Positions 11,492-23,500 of a DNA stretch of 64,000 nt are shown piece after piece. The translations under genes and the position numbers were made by a program. The stretch spans positions 1,612,001 through 1,676,000 of the forward strand of contig JABYQQ010000001.1 of the NCBI GenBank assembly GCA_022605405.1, read 5' to 3'. This DNA comes from Earliella scabrosa (Eukaryota; Basidiomycota; Agaricomycetes; Polyporales; Polyporaceae). The notes below the pieces were generated by a model, which saw only the letters and a program-made list of their open reading frames with translations, made no database searches and was not told the origin of the DNA. The first letter of the stretch is position 1. Each line of letters starts with the position of its first letter.

Positions 11492-12648
11492 CTACGCCCG
11501 CAACCAAGCCGTGCTGTCGTGCGCGCACGGGGTCTCAACGACAGATCCTCCCGCACCGCGCGTGAAAGCCATGCCCAAGTCGCGATCGAACAACACCTGC
11601 TCGAACCTCTGCAGAGTCTGCAGAGCCGAGAACAGCGTCTTCACATAAGCCTCCAGCTCCGGCCGGCGGTCCTGGCTGTTCGGCCCAGTCACAAACGCTC
11701 TCTGGGCAGACGGCGACATGCGCCAAACGAACGTCAATAGGCCTGGACAGTTCTGCTGCAGCCTCGCGACGTTGGCGACTTGGACTATGGGGACCTGTAA
11801 ATCCGCCGATCTGCCTTAGTGCTAGAACGTTCAACGTTGTGACGCGGTGGGCACCTACATCCGAGGCGGCCCCGAAATCTGGGACACTACGGTGACACAT
11901 TACCACATGGGCAGCGGGCGAGCGGCCGTTTCAAAGAACCGCGTCGGCTCCAAGATCCCGGCAATACCATTCGTCTGCAGTTCAAGGGATACGAGGCGCA
12001 ATGAGAAGGCCTCGGAGAGCGCCGAGGGATACGAGAAGGTGAAGACGTCTCGCATCCTCAGATGCGCCACACTGTAGGCGGGGTATGGGATGTTCCAGTT
12101 GATGTCTCCGTCCAAGGTGAGTGTGGTGAGTTCCGACAGCGCGGCGAGCGGCGGGGCGCCCTCGTGCATCGTGCGAAAGCTTTCGATGGTCGTTTCCAGG
12201 ACCCGCAGCTTGAAGGGAGACGCGGGTGGGCGAGGGCGTGTGGAAACGCCGCAACGTTTGGGCATTCGAGCTCGACGAGGCGCGTGAGCCTGATGAACAT
12301 GCGATCGACTTCGTGTGGCATGAGCGGTAGGTCGAACGGCCCTCCCGCGACGACGAGTCGCAGCGCTTCGATGGCTCCCGCTCGTCGGTCGCATTCGGTC
12401 ACGGCCAGTGCGAAGCCTTGGAGCGCTCTCGCGTCTGGACCCACTTGGACACGGCGGTACATGGCGGCCTCCGCTTCGAGCTGAAGAGCTTTGCATATGC
12501 GTAGCGAGGGTAGGAGGACGCTGCATGAGCTGTATCCGTCGGTTGGCGGATGCGCTAGCCAGTTGAACATCTCCCGCCAAATCTCGACAGGGAAGACAAG
12601 ATCTTGGAGAAGGCTCTTGTCCGAAGCGGGGTCGACCATGTCGGACAT
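11492..12648 (-). pseudogene. F-box-like family copy 3, frameshifted
   Basis: The ATG at 12648 opens DLVFPVEIWREMFNWLA and CKALQLEAEAAMYRRVQV, clear family hallmarks. The frame holds as far as LVELECPNVAAFPH (near 12240). The family sequence then continues one frame over as SPFKLRVLETTIESF and LSELTTLTLDGDINWN, with no splice pair that could bridge the switch. The stretch that should read LPKLxHLELxE is missing near 11900-11800. The last-exon block is intact (LLTFVWRM, LQRFEQVLFDRD, ending WLRA at 11492). Two disruptions make a decayed copy likely. A single-base assembly error near 12225 would explain only the first one. Confidence 0.65.
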
Positions 12649-13089
12649 CAAAGTACTGTATGAGCAGGGTCAAACGAGGGACGAAGAGATGGAGGGATGG
12701 CTCCCTTGTTAAGAGGGTCACGGCTCTTGTACGGCTCTGCATTCGTGGGAAGCTTCCTGCCGATGACTGCGCGACTGCGTCAAGCGTGATCCATGAATCT
12801 TCTGAGACTGACTCACCTAAGCCAGATGATATGGCATGGATGCTTCGTCCGTCTGAGAGCCAACGCTCACGTCGCGTGGGCGCGACGCAAGACATCAACG
12901 GTTCACTCAGGGCCCGAGAACCCCTTCTCAAGGTTGCATTTGCTCGAGCTCTTCATCCTGACAAGTTGCCAGACGTCATATCTTCACCAGCTACTGTTGA
13001 CCAATCGTACATGGACAGGTCGAAGTCAACCAGGTACATTCCTGTTTCCATAAGTGGGGCTTCTGTCACGTTCTCAAGAGCAACAGGCT
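12649..13089. other. Intergenic between copy 3 and aldo/keto reductase 1
   Basis: No supported gene. Open frames crossing this stretch are shadows of the flanking genes. Confidence 0.4.
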
Positions 13090-14337
13090 CATCAAGGAGC
13101 ATCGACCGGGTTCCAAGTGATCGCACCCTCCTTCCCCTTGTCCAGCGCGTCGAGCGCAGCCATATCTTGGTCCGCGATCTCGAAGTCGAAGACCTGCGAA
13201 TTGGACAGCACGCGCTCGGGTCGCGCCGACTTTGGGAGCGGCACGAATCTTCCGATGCAGGTCAGCGCACGGCTCCATCGGCATTCCGTTGGGTTGACTC
13301 ACCCATGCTGGAGCGACCACCGGATGGCAATCTGGGCCGCATCCTTCTTGTACCGCTCGGCAAGGCGGAGGAGCACGGGGTGGTCAAGTCTGCCCTGCAC
13401 GAGCGGCGAGTAGGCTTGGACAATGATGCCCGTCGACTTGCAGTACTCCACGATCGGATGTTGCTGGCAGAACGGATGCAGCTGCACGACGGGGGCGATG
13501 GTGAGCCAGTTCTGGCGAGAGAATATTGATGAGACTTTTGACGGACTTCGATCTGGTTCACGGCAGGCATCTCGTATCCTGCGTCCAGGATCTCTTCGAT
13601 ATGCCTCTGAGAGCTTCGCGAGTCGTCGTATGTCACTCCTAATCGTGCCTCGAACGGTAATGAGTAACGTACTAGTTCGACACGCCGATAGCCTTTATCT
13701 TTCCCTCGTTCTTCGCGTCAATGAGCGCTCGCCACGTCTCGAGCCGTTTCTCCTTCCCAGAGAGCGCACTGTGTATGAGATACAGATTGAAGTAGTCTTG
13801 TGCGCCCTTTGAGATTAGTACGACGATGACATTCAACAGGGCCTACCATATCCGAATTTGGTGAGGGAGTCTTGCACGGCCTGGAGGGTACTCCCATATC
13901 CGTGCTCGGGGTGGTAAATTTTCGATGCTGGACCACCGATTCAGTTTCGAACACAAGGACACGACGAGTGACACGCACTAACGAAGATCTCCTCCCGGGG
14001 AACCCCACTCCGTCGTATGGCCACCCCGACCTGATCCTCGTTGTGGTAGTATCTCGCCGTGTCGATGTGCCTGCCAGGTCGACCAGAACAATGTGACTCG
14101 CTGAATGGTACGCGCAAGCGACATGAACATGCCTGTATCCGCATTTCAGCGCGGCAAGGCATGCGGGGACACATTGTGGATTCTCGAACGTGCCCAGGCC
14201 GAGTACGGGCATCTTGTACCCTGTATGACATGGATGAATCACTGAACTAGGGCACCCGTAAAGGGAGCGTGAGAGAATGACGCACCGCTGGAAAGACGGA
14301 CCGTGCTAAGCACTGACAAGGCTCCCCGAGAAGCCAT
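13090..14337 (-). CDS. Aldo/keto reductase 1
   Basis: NADPH-dependent aldo/keto reductase, probably cytosolic. A 52-base first exon (14337-14286) splices by a 44-base intron to the exon starting at 14241. The junction restores [17 protein letters not shown], the first barrel strand. The catalytic Asp and Tyr lie in [15 protein letters not shown], the active-site Lys follows in [10 protein letters not shown], and the His is in [13 protein letters not shown]. Further blocks are [37 protein letters not shown] and the cofactor loop [16 protein letters not shown]. It ends TWNPVDAP. The catalytic D-Y-K-H tetrad therefore looks complete. It sits head to tail with a close paralog (14569-15850). The substrate is unknown. 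Interior introns are approximate. Confidence 0.85.
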
Positions 14338-14409
14338 GACGAGCGTCGATCTCAAGAGTCAGTGTGAGTGACAGAGAAGGTGGGAAACGCAAACAGCGCT
14401 GCGTGTGTC

Positions 14410-14417
14410 TATATATA
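14410..14417 (-). promoter_or_regulatory. TATA box of aldo/keto reductase 1
   Basis: TATATATA, 73 bases upstream of the ATG at 14337. Together with the 52-base first exon it fixes the start of this gene. Confidence 0.6.
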
Positions 14418-14568
14418 CGGGCATGGCCCCGGCTCTCGGACCCATTCTGGTCTCCGCGGCTTACCAATATGGTTTGGTAGAACGTAGCGGGCCAAGTAGA
14501 ACGGTAGAGCTGCGATCTCCGTGGTCATTCACACATAAGCTGCTTCATAACTTAGAACACTGGCCCGC

Positions 14569-15850
14569 TTAGGGCGCATCGACAGGATTCCAAGTGACCG
14601 CACCGTCCTTCCCGCGGTCGAGCGCGTCGATTGCCGCCATGTCGTCCGCGCTCAACTCGAAATCGTAGACATCCGCATTGGACACTACCCGCTTCGGCTG
14701 TGCAGACTTGGGCAGTGGGATAAAGCTGCGCGGGGGGTTCGTTAGGGTAGCTTCCATCGCAACGAGACGGATCTGCTCACCCGCGCTGCAGTGACCAGCG
14801 CACTAATGTCTGCGCGGGGTCCTTGTTGTACTGCGGCATTTGAGTCAATGGTGTATGTGGTGAGAGCAGTGAACCTGCGTACCTTCTTGCCAATGTTCAC
14901 GATCGTGTCGTTCCACCTTCCACGAATGAGGGGCGTGTAGGCCTCAACAACGATGCCATGTTTGCCACAGTACTCAACAATCTCCTTTTGCTGACAGAAT
15001 GGGTGAATCTGGGCCACGATGAGCTGGTGTCTTGATTTAGCAAGCGAGGAGAGCTTTGCGTACCTCCAGCTGGTTGACTGCTGGAGTCTCCAGGCCAGCC
15101 TCTTTGATCTCTTCGAGATGCTTCACGCCGCTACATGAATCAACAACAGAAGATACGTCGATAGGGGACCGCATGCGGGTGGGGAAACTACACGTACTAG
15201 TTCGAAACACCGATCGTACGCAACTTGCCCTGGTTTCGCGCCTCGATGAGCGCCTTCCAGGCACTCAGTCGAGCGTCCTTGCCGGAAAGTGGACTATGCA
15301 GCAGCATCAGGTCGATGTAGTCTAATGTTGCGTGCATATATGCACCCAAGTGAGCTTTACAGCAACCCACACACAACGATTTGACGGAGATGGGGAAGGT
15401 GCGAACAGCACTCACCGAACTGGAATCTCTTCAGAGACCGGTCGACCGCGGCAAGGGTCCTCTCGTAACCGTAGTCCGGACTGTTGATCTTCGAGGCTAT
15501 GGGGATGTCAAGGAGTATAAGTCAGACCGCAAGCTCTTGACGACGTCGGTACAACAGGGCTCGCACTGATGAAGATGTGCTCCCGAGGGACACCACTCTC
15601 TCTGACTGCCTCACCGACCTCCGCCTCGTTGCGGTACATCTGGGCGGAGTCGATATGCCTGCGGGTGAAATGCACGGTCGATGCTTAGATATTCCTCCGA
15701 CGCGAATGCGACGCACCTGTATCCATGCTTCAACGCTGCAAGGCATGCTGGTTTGCAGTCGTCATTTTGGTAGACACCAAGTCCGAGCAAGGGCAGCTCG
15801 TATCCAGATGGAAGCTTAGTGGTGGAGGTCAGCGACAGAGCGGGCGACAT
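14569..15850 (-). CDS. Aldo/keto reductase 2
   Basis: Paralog of the preceding gene with the same order of blocks: [20 protein letters not shown], the [20 protein letters not shown] segment with Asp and Tyr, [20 protein letters not shown] with the active-site His, [40 protein letters not shown] and the same C-terminal TWNPVDAP. About seven exons are needed. The start at 15850 lies 48 bases downstream of a TATA box. The shared C-terminus and intron layout point to a tandem duplication. The reaction is reduction of an aldehyde or ketone with NADPH, but the physiological substrate cannot be told. Confidence 0.83.
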
Positions 15851-15897
15851 GTTGCGGGAAGGAGGGCAAACTGTGAGGAAAACGGTGGGAGACCGGG

Positions 15898-15905
15898 TAT
15901 TTATA
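15898..15905 (-). promoter_or_regulatory. TATA box of aldo/keto reductase 2
   Basis: TATAAATA on the minus strand, 48 bases before the ATG at 15850. Confidence 0.6.
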
Positions 15906-16122
15906 GAGGACGCAACTGAGGTCTCTGTAAGCACAGTGCGCGCAGTTCGATGACGACATCGTCATCTAGTGAATCTTAGTGAATCTAACTAAATTTGTCG
16001 TCTCGTTACTGATGCTCGCGGGAAACCGGAATGAGGAAGAAAGGATATGGTACAGACAGACCATACGTACATCTGTCGAAATACGAGGGTAATCGACATG
16101 GAAAACGTACATGCAAGTCATC

Positions 16123-17334
16123 TCAAGCCGCCGGACTTCGCCACACCTTCACCGTCCCATCTGCGCTTGCAGTGATGAGCTCGCCCGCCTCCACCGGGTG
16201 ATGTTCAACCCAGGTCACGACCTTGTCGTGGACTTTGGGCGGCGGATTCGGCTGCAGCGGCGCAGCCTGTAGGTGGTCAGCATCACAAGCGGCGGCGGGA
16301 CCAAGGCGGGTACGCACATCTACAAGATCCCACGCCCACACCGACCCACTTTCGTCTCCGCACACCACAGTGGCTTCTCCGTGTCCAAAACATGCGCGAA
16401 TGCGATACGAAGTACTGGAATGCCCCTTGAAGTCGTTCAGCATCTTCCCAGTCGACATGTCCATCAGACGGATATGTGCATCGAGTGTGGTCGCGAGGTA
16501 AGTTTGGTTGTCTTGAGATGGGACTATGGCGGTGACAGGGTCTGTGGCGTGCATGAGCAGCAGTCGTGAGCCACGACAAGTGCCATACTCACGACCAAGG
16601 AAGTCTGAACGGAGTTCTCCCATACGAAGGTCGTATGTCCGTACATGTCCGTCCACAGAGCCGGTCAAGATGTAGGTCTTACCGACATGGATCGTCTGTA
16701 CAGCATCGCGAGCGTCTTCCAGAATTTGGATTGGGGAGCGGTTTTGCGATCTTCGCGGAGAGAAGGTCAACCATGCATACAAACCTATGATAGAGCACGA
16801 TATACGCACTTTAGATCCCACAGCCTAACCGTCGAGTCGTACGAGCCTCCAAGTATCTGAGCATCTCAGGCTTTCTCTTCCCACTCTGACGAGAGACGAA
16901 CTCACCACTCGCAAGCACGCTCGCGTCCTCGTTAAACTCCACTGCGAATATCTTGCCCATATGTCCCGGGATACGCCGTATCGTCTGTCCCGTCATCACG
17001 TCCCACAGAAAGACCTGTCTGTCACCTCCGCACGACGCGAATCGGCTGTTGTCGTGCGCACTAGCCACGCGCTTCCATGAGGAGTGTGGGGGAGACGAAG
17101 AATGAGGTAAACGTACACCGTCAGCGAAAGCACTTCGTAGCCGTGTGCTGCATAGGCTTTGATCTCTGTCCCCAGCTCCGGATTCCACAACCTCACGGTG
17201 CGGTCTTGTCCACCAGAAAGAACGTATTTGGCAGTGCCCTTGGCGTAGCGGGCGACATGAACGGGTCCCTTGTGATTCGAGAGTGTCTTGTGCAGTGTTC
17301 TAGGGGTAGGCGGAGGGCCGCGGGAGGGTGCCAT
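16123..17334 (-). CDS. WDR83: WD40 protein, WDR83/MORG1 orthologue
   Basis: Seven-bladed WD40 protein of about 310 residues, about the length of animal WDR83/MORG1. Blades can be followed in order: VLSGGQDRTVRLWNP, then a blade starting HGYEVLSL with FASCGGDRQVFLWDV, GKIFAVEFNEDASVLASG, DSTVRLWD, ILTGSVDGHVRTYDLRMGEL, TLDAHIRLMDMSTGKMLNDF, GSVWAWDLVD and a final ITASADGTVKVWR. The GHVRTYDLRMG blade and the GHMGKIFAVEFNEDA segment match WDR83 rather than a generic WD40 protein. Known roles of the family are MAPK scaffolding and association with the spliceosome. The start at 17334 is preferred over an upstream in-frame ATG because the added residues look non-conserved. About six introns. Confidence 0.85.
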
Positions 17335-17626
17335 AGCGTTCGCGGAGGCAGGAAGATGAATGGGAGAGGTTAATGACGAGCTGAGGCTCGAGCTCCAACA
17401 CTCGAACTGGTAAATAGACGCCTGCACCTGCCAGCCAAAAATGGCAAGCGTTGTGGTTGAGGAGGCTTCACCACGACACTTGCTCATGAACCATACTTTC
17501 ATTGCGCCTTGATGATGGAGGATAATTCATGCTGGGAGCTCCAGAAAGAGATAATCCAGAGAATTCGTACGCCTCCCAACTCACCTCAGTTTCTGCTGCT
17601 GGTCACGCACAAGAAGTTCTGCCATT
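17335..17626. other. Intergenic, upstream region of the WDR83 gene
   Basis: No supported gene. Ends at the 7 bp target duplication of the TIR element. Confidence 0.4.
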
Positions 17627-17633
17627 ACTCAGC

Positions 17634-19210
17634 CCCAGTGAAAACCGGGGGGATTCCTGGCGATTCTGTAGGATGTTCGCTTAGTTGGCAGAAGCGCTCT
17701 GTGGGAATCGCAGAGAATGCTCGTGAATCGCGAAATTGAGACAAATCCCGAGTGTGGAAGATTGCGAAAGATTCTGTGCGACGTCGGCTACAACATATGC
17801 TTGAGAATCGTTCTGAGTCTCCTCCACAAGCTCACAGCGCCCACGCGCTGACATTCTCTGGGATTCTCGAAGACAATTTTCATTATGCGCAGTCATGATT
17901 GTCTACGATTACAAATCTCTATGTATGGACTAGAAAGAAGGGGCTATTACTGTACCACTGACAGTGAACGAGAAGAAGTTGATGCCTGTAGTGGGTATGT
18001 GAGTTCATTGTTACACATAGGCGGCATACACGGGAGGTATGAGACTTACTTTGGTGACTTCGCATGCCAACTTCAAGCAGTACTGTTTCAGTTGCTGGGA
18101 CGGAGTTCTTGCCGTCAGCATCATCAAGCAAGACAACCAGTACATATGACGGACCTCTCGTTACTCAGAAGACAGATCCTGGCCTGCTTCGGACTTGGCA
18201 GATGCTTGATCTGCACAAGTCTTTCTAACGGCGGCGCTGCTATTGGTTATATCAGCAGTTTACGAGCAACAGAGGCCTGGAGGGATGCACACAGTGGCGA
18301 AGTGGAAGACAACTCACAAAGGTTTGGTCACGGGTATATGACCAGAGCCCACAGCTCTGTCAGGTCGTGCTGCAGGTGCCGGTGTCTCAAGTGTGCCGGA
18401 TGTTGCGGGTGTAGGTGCAAGTGCAGGTGTGGATGCAATGGTTGGTGCGGGTGTGGGCAAGGCAGACGACGCGAGGATAGGAAGACACACAAATTTTTCG
18501 GAGCCATATGTCGGAACTTTTGGGCGTCTATCCCGATGCATCCCGATGGCCTTTTGCATCCGGATGCACTTGCTATCTCCCTATCGAAAATATCATGACA
18601 CTTAGTTGCATCATGAAACTGTAGTATGGTACTGTATGACTGCACTATACGACCTACTTGCCAGGAGATGGAGCGTAGCAATGTCAGGAGGAGGCGAAAG
18701 TCGGGCGCTCAATGGCCTTTCCTCTGGATACCCGTGGGAAAGTTCCGACATATTCTTGATGGCTTGATCCTCGTCCTGTTGAGTGAATCTCACTCTGGTT
18801 GCGAGCGCGGCACGAGTGGGGAGCGGGCAAGGCAGACGAGGGAACGCGGGCACGGGACGCGGGCAAGGCAGACGAGGGGACGCGGGCAAGGCAGACGAGG
18901 GACAAGGCGACTCAACGAGGCGCGCAAGGCAGACAACGGCGCGGGCGCCACGTGCAGGCAAGGCAGACGACGCAGAGACTCAGAGCACTCAGCAGACAAA
19001 GCAGAGAGTCGCTACAAGTGTATTACGCGCGGTTGTTGTAGTTGTTACAGACTCCAGAGCACTGCCAGTACTGGCTGCATACTACAGAATCGTTGTGAGT
19101 CGCAATCAAGCGCCCATAAATGCTGAGTATCGCGCTCCATCGTAGAGAATCGTGGGAACAATCCATTAAATCGTTCTAAGTCTTTCTCCGTCCCCCGCGT
19201 TTTCACTGGG
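17634..19210. mobile_element. Non-autonomous TIR element, 1.58 kb
   Basis: The left end begins CCCAGTGAAAAC followed by CGGGGGG. The reverse complement of the right end reads CCCAGTGAAAAC followed by GCGGGGG. Both ends are bounded by the direct repeat ACTCAGC (17627-17633 and 19211-19217), a 7 bp target-site duplication. Both subterminal regions are packed with GATTC/GAATC motifs, about a dozen in the first 260 bases and more near the right end. Such motifs are typical transposase-binding repeats of hAT-like elements. No transposase frame is present. The middle carries a G-rich minisatellite. The right edge stops 70 bases before the ATG of the dehalogenase gene. Confidence 0.7.
18815..18975. 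repeat. GGGCAAGGCAGACGAGG minisatellite
   Basis: At least five imperfect copies of GGCAAGGCAGACGA in about 160 bases, with spacers such as GGGACGCG. A further copy lies upstream near 18460. Open frames reading through it are low-complexity artefacts. Confidence 0.75.
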
Positions 19211-19280
19211 ACTCAGCATTTACCCAGAGGGGCCGCCCGGCCGCGTGCGGAGTCTGTACTCCTTGCTCTTATCCGCGATC

Positions 19281-20361
19281 ATGCACTCTACTGCTGATTC
19301 CCTGAAAGGCGTAGAAGCATACATCTTCGACGTCTTCGGCACGGTCGTGGACTGGTACGGGAACATCATCAAAGCGCTTGCGGATGCCGCGCCCAGCGGC
19401 CTTCAGGAAGGTCGGCACCAACAAGAATCGAGAGTGCAGAACGGTGCCTAACCAGCATCCGGGAATAGATTGGGACGCGTTCGCAAACGAATGGCGTGTG
19501 GGGTACTTCAAGCACGCGTAAGTGCAAACAGTTGAGCCTAGGGTGCGATGACTTCAAGCAGTTACGATCCGATGTATGCAGACGGAGCGTCGCCGGAGGC
19601 GCACAAGGAACCACCAACATGGACATAGCCCACCGACAGGTGTGTCCGGCACATTTGAACGCGTTCCAAGTCAGCTGAGTCTGGAGAATTGCTCGCAGGT
19701 TCTTGACGCAATGCTGGAAACCCCTCGCTGGAACCACCTCGCTTCAGTCTGGGACGAAGGAAAGAGACATGCTCTAGTCATGTCTTGGCACAAGGCCAAT
19801 GGTACGACCAGATCGTGTCCTTCGAGTCAATCACACACGGTGTGTTGACTGGACTATCAGGGTGGCTCGACTCGTCCAAGGGCATCCACGCACTCAAGAA
19901 GAGAGCAATCGTCGCTGCGCTATCAAACGGCAACATCCGCTTCCTCGTTGACCTGGTGCGTATCTGCCGCGTACACCGTATGTCCCATACTGATAATGGT
20001 GAAGGCCAAACACTCTGACCTTCCATTTGACGTGCTCTTCTCCGTCGACCTGTTCGGGACGTGCAAGCCGTAAGCGACCATACGCAATCCCAGCGCTAGC
20101 TGTGCTCACCTCGCGCATTATAGGAACCCGAAGGTCTACCTGGGCGCAATTCACCACCTCGACATAGCCCCGGAAAAGTGTGCGATGGTCGCAGCACACC
20201 TCTGGGACCTGCGCGCAGCGGCTGCGCACGGGATGAAGACGGTGTATGTTCCTCGTGCCACAGATGACGAGGAGGATCGAGACAAGGTGAAGAGCAAAGC
20301 CGAAGGGGGAGAGGTGGATCTCGTCGTCACCTCATTGGAGGAGCTTGCAGCTTTGGTATAG
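19281..20361 (+). CDS. Haloacid dehalogenase-type hydrolase
   Basis: HAD-superfamily enzyme resembling type II L-2-haloacid dehalogenases, about 240 residues in seven exons. Motif I with the nucleophilic Asp is EAYIFDVFGTVVDW near residue 15. Exon 2 gives DWDAFANEWRVGYFKHA, part of the cap domain. Motif II is VAALSNGN. The Lys region is FGTCKPNPKVY, and motif III is MVAAHLWDLRAAAAHGMKT. The tail LVVTSLEELAAL closes the Rossmann fold. The first intron (19411-19468) uses a GTCGGC donor, weaker than usual, and restores the frame. The fungal in vivo substrate need not be a halo-acid. The start lies only 70 bases from the right end of a TIR element, so part of the promoter may derive from it. Confidence 0.85.
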
Positions 20362-20584
20362 GGGAAGGTGGAGTACGCATATGAACGGTGTGTGTATATC
20401 GATGCAATCAAGAAAGGTCGTGCAGGGTCTGGCGTGTTTCGACTGTACGCTTCCTGCGTTCGACTATTTGTATCATGGATGGAACTCCGCACGAGGTGGA
20501 ACTCGTCTGCATACTACTAGTGTGAGAGTCAGCAGAGCATCAAGTACGATCAGTAGCAAACGACCATTACTTTGGTCATTCTGT

Positions 20585-23500
20585 TCATACACATTCATCC
20601 GCACGCAGGGCCGGTGGCGGTAGTTGCTGATCTGTACCCGTATCTGGTTCGTCGCGCCCGTCCGGAGTCGAGTCGGAGACCACCTCTCCAAGCGATGCAA
20701 TAATCTTTGAGTGGTCCACCACTGTCGAGCGTCGCGACCTGGGTAGTGGCGGCAATGGACCTGTCGCGCACGCGCACCATCAGCCATACTCTGTCACAAA
20801 TGAGCAGAAAGGGCCACTTACGGGTGGTATACAGCGATCGATGTGTTGGCAACCCTGCTCTACGGCCCGAGCGCGCAATCGCACGAGTAGGCCGACTCGG
20901 GAGTGCGATGGGACGCCATGACTTGCGCATGTCGGGATCCGGGAGGGGGCTGTCCGGGAACTCGTGCTCATCCTCAGTACTATCTGGCTCCGCTTCGTCT
21001 GTAGATATTTCTGCAACACCCATGAAGTTTCGGGCAAGAAGCCGTGCGCAATTGATGGTGTACGTACCGAGATCCCAGGAGTCGAGCATCTCAATCCACG
21101 GGTCTAGCGTCTCGGACGAATCGTCAGTGGAGATCGTCCGGCCGACACTGGTGGTGACGGAGATGGCAGGCGGCAGGGCTTCTTCCAGGGAATTCCGCCT
21201 ATCGATGCACTTTCCTTGGTCAAATGACTCCTGTCCAGACGTAGCCATCGGATCTGTGGTTATGGATGGTGCTGACTGGCGCATGGGGGAACAAGGTGGT
21301 GTCGGAGCTGGATGCGCATAAGCGTCGTGGAGTAACTTTGAGCTCATTCATCCACTTACCGGCTGTCCGACCGGTTTCGAACTCAGTAGCACTCTGCGCA
21401 CCAGGGATACCCGTGGTCGGCCCCTGTCTCGGTCCTCCCGCTTCAAGTTCTGCAAGGGTAGATTTGATCATGGACAAGGCGCGCTGAGCTCCCTGCGAAG
21501 CGGGTTGTCCAAGGCTGTTTCTAGAACCCATGTAGCCCCGCTCGATGACAATGATCGCCTCGCGGAACGCTTGAACAAAGTCGTCGTCCAGGAGCCATTC
21601 CGTCTCCGGGTCGCTCCGCATGTGGGCAACGAGTGCGGGTAGCTGCGAATATCGAAGTGCCCAGAGGACGACCTCTTGTCGTGAGCGTCGCAGTCGCCAA
21701 TTAGGGGAGTACAGGAACAGTTTGAGCCCGCGCAAAATATTCTTGACGCGCACAGATGCGGCCGCGCCATCCTGTTCGAGTCGAACGCGATGCCGGAGGA
21801 GGTACTTCACCGTGTACTCCACGCCTGTTAGGTAGTAGCTGACGGACTCGAAGCGATCCAGGTCGACGAGTGCTTCCAGTTCGTTCGGCTTGACCGGAAA
21901 GGTGGACTCCACTGTCCAGCGCGTCAGATGGATCATGGGTCATGGATGCATTGTGCCGGACGCGGATGCTCACCGTCGTCGAGTACCGAGGACCCCAGCA
22001 CCGCGCTCTTCTCCGCGTCAATGCGTGCATACTGCAGGTACGCCAGCATCCTCTGGAACGCCTCCCGAGCAGCAATACGCCGCACCACAAGCTGCGACAT
22101 CGCGAGCAGGTAGAGCATCCCCAGCTTGGACCTGGCGGGAGACAGCGGATACCGAGGCATCGCCTCGAGCACCTTCCGCACCATCCCTTTCTTCGGCTCG
22201 TTCGTGATCAGCGACAACACCACGAGAACAAAGGGCATCATGGGGCGCCACGCCTTCCACTCGCGCGACCCGAGCTTCTCCGTCACGTCGCGGAGAAGCT
22301 GGGCGTATCGCACTGACATCCGCGCGGAGAGAGCGTCCATCCCCGAGAGGCAGGGGATGACGGTGGTGCTGAGCATGGAGTTGTCGAGGGTTATGTAGTA
22401 CGCAGTGAGGGCGAGCGACTGCTCGAGCTCCGCGTGTTTAGCTTCCGCGTCCGGCTTCTCGCGCGTGTGCCAATTGCGGAAGCTGCCTAGCTTCGAGAGG
22501 CGCTTGAGGGTCGCACGCGCAGCGTCGCGGGTACGCGCCAGTGCCACGTATTTGCGCGACGTCCATGACGTCGTCTCGAGCGCCGATTGATGTGCGAGCT
22601 GCTCGATGATCCCGAGGAACTTTGAGACGGACCTGGCAACGCCCTGGACAAGGAGGAAGACGCTGAGAGCTTGTGGGGATTGGTAGCAGCAGTCGGCGTA
22701 GAACATGGGAAGGAATGTCGTTGTAGAGATGAATAGAATCAAACCGCCGATCAGGATAGTGGAAGAGACAGCCACAGATGGGTGTAGCGTCCACAGGAGG
22801 ATCAGAAGGCCAGCAAGGAATAGAGCTAGCGCGAGTTGCAGGAGCATAGGGAGCGCGGCGATGATCTCAGGTACTTGCCATTTGAGCAAGCTGTCGTATC
22901 GATATTGCCTGAGACGAGCGACTTCCGGGGAGTTTCCTGAGAGACTCTGAGTGTACTGATGTAGCCATTGTTTGACTAGCACAGCAATGGAGGACGCCGA
23001 GAGAGTACAGACGAGGGAGGAGAACCAGAGCGCATTGATCCAGACGGCGTATTTGGGGGCTGAGAATGGTATGTTTGCGTTTGTTTCTGGATCAAATGGA
23101 AAGGCGCGCTCAGTAGAGTGAGCCAGATCGGGGGTGGTAGAGCTACTGATTTGGCTTGAAATGTATGCCAATGCGAGCACCACACTCGTTGTGTCATCTG
23201 GCTGCAGTAATGGGTACGATTGCACGATGAACGCAGTGAGCGCGGTCGAGAATAGACCGGCCTACAGATCAGGGACGTCAACTTATCATGACATGCCACA
23301 TGAACGTAACCCTTACGAAGACGAGGAGCATGTCCAGCTCTGCGTTCCATCTCTTCAGTCGTTCCTCGTAATGGCGCTCGATGGCGGTTGCACAGAACTT
23401 CCAGGCCTCTTCGCGTTCTTGACTCGTGGATATCCACTTGGCCAGTGTCGGATTCGATGATGTCTGATGCAAAATTGATGTTAGTAACGAATGGCAGTCA

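Noticed and set aside
13090..20361. Secondary-metabolite gene cluster
   Set aside because: Two reductases and a dehalogenase-type gene sit near each other, but no polyketide, peptide or terpene synthase is in the window.
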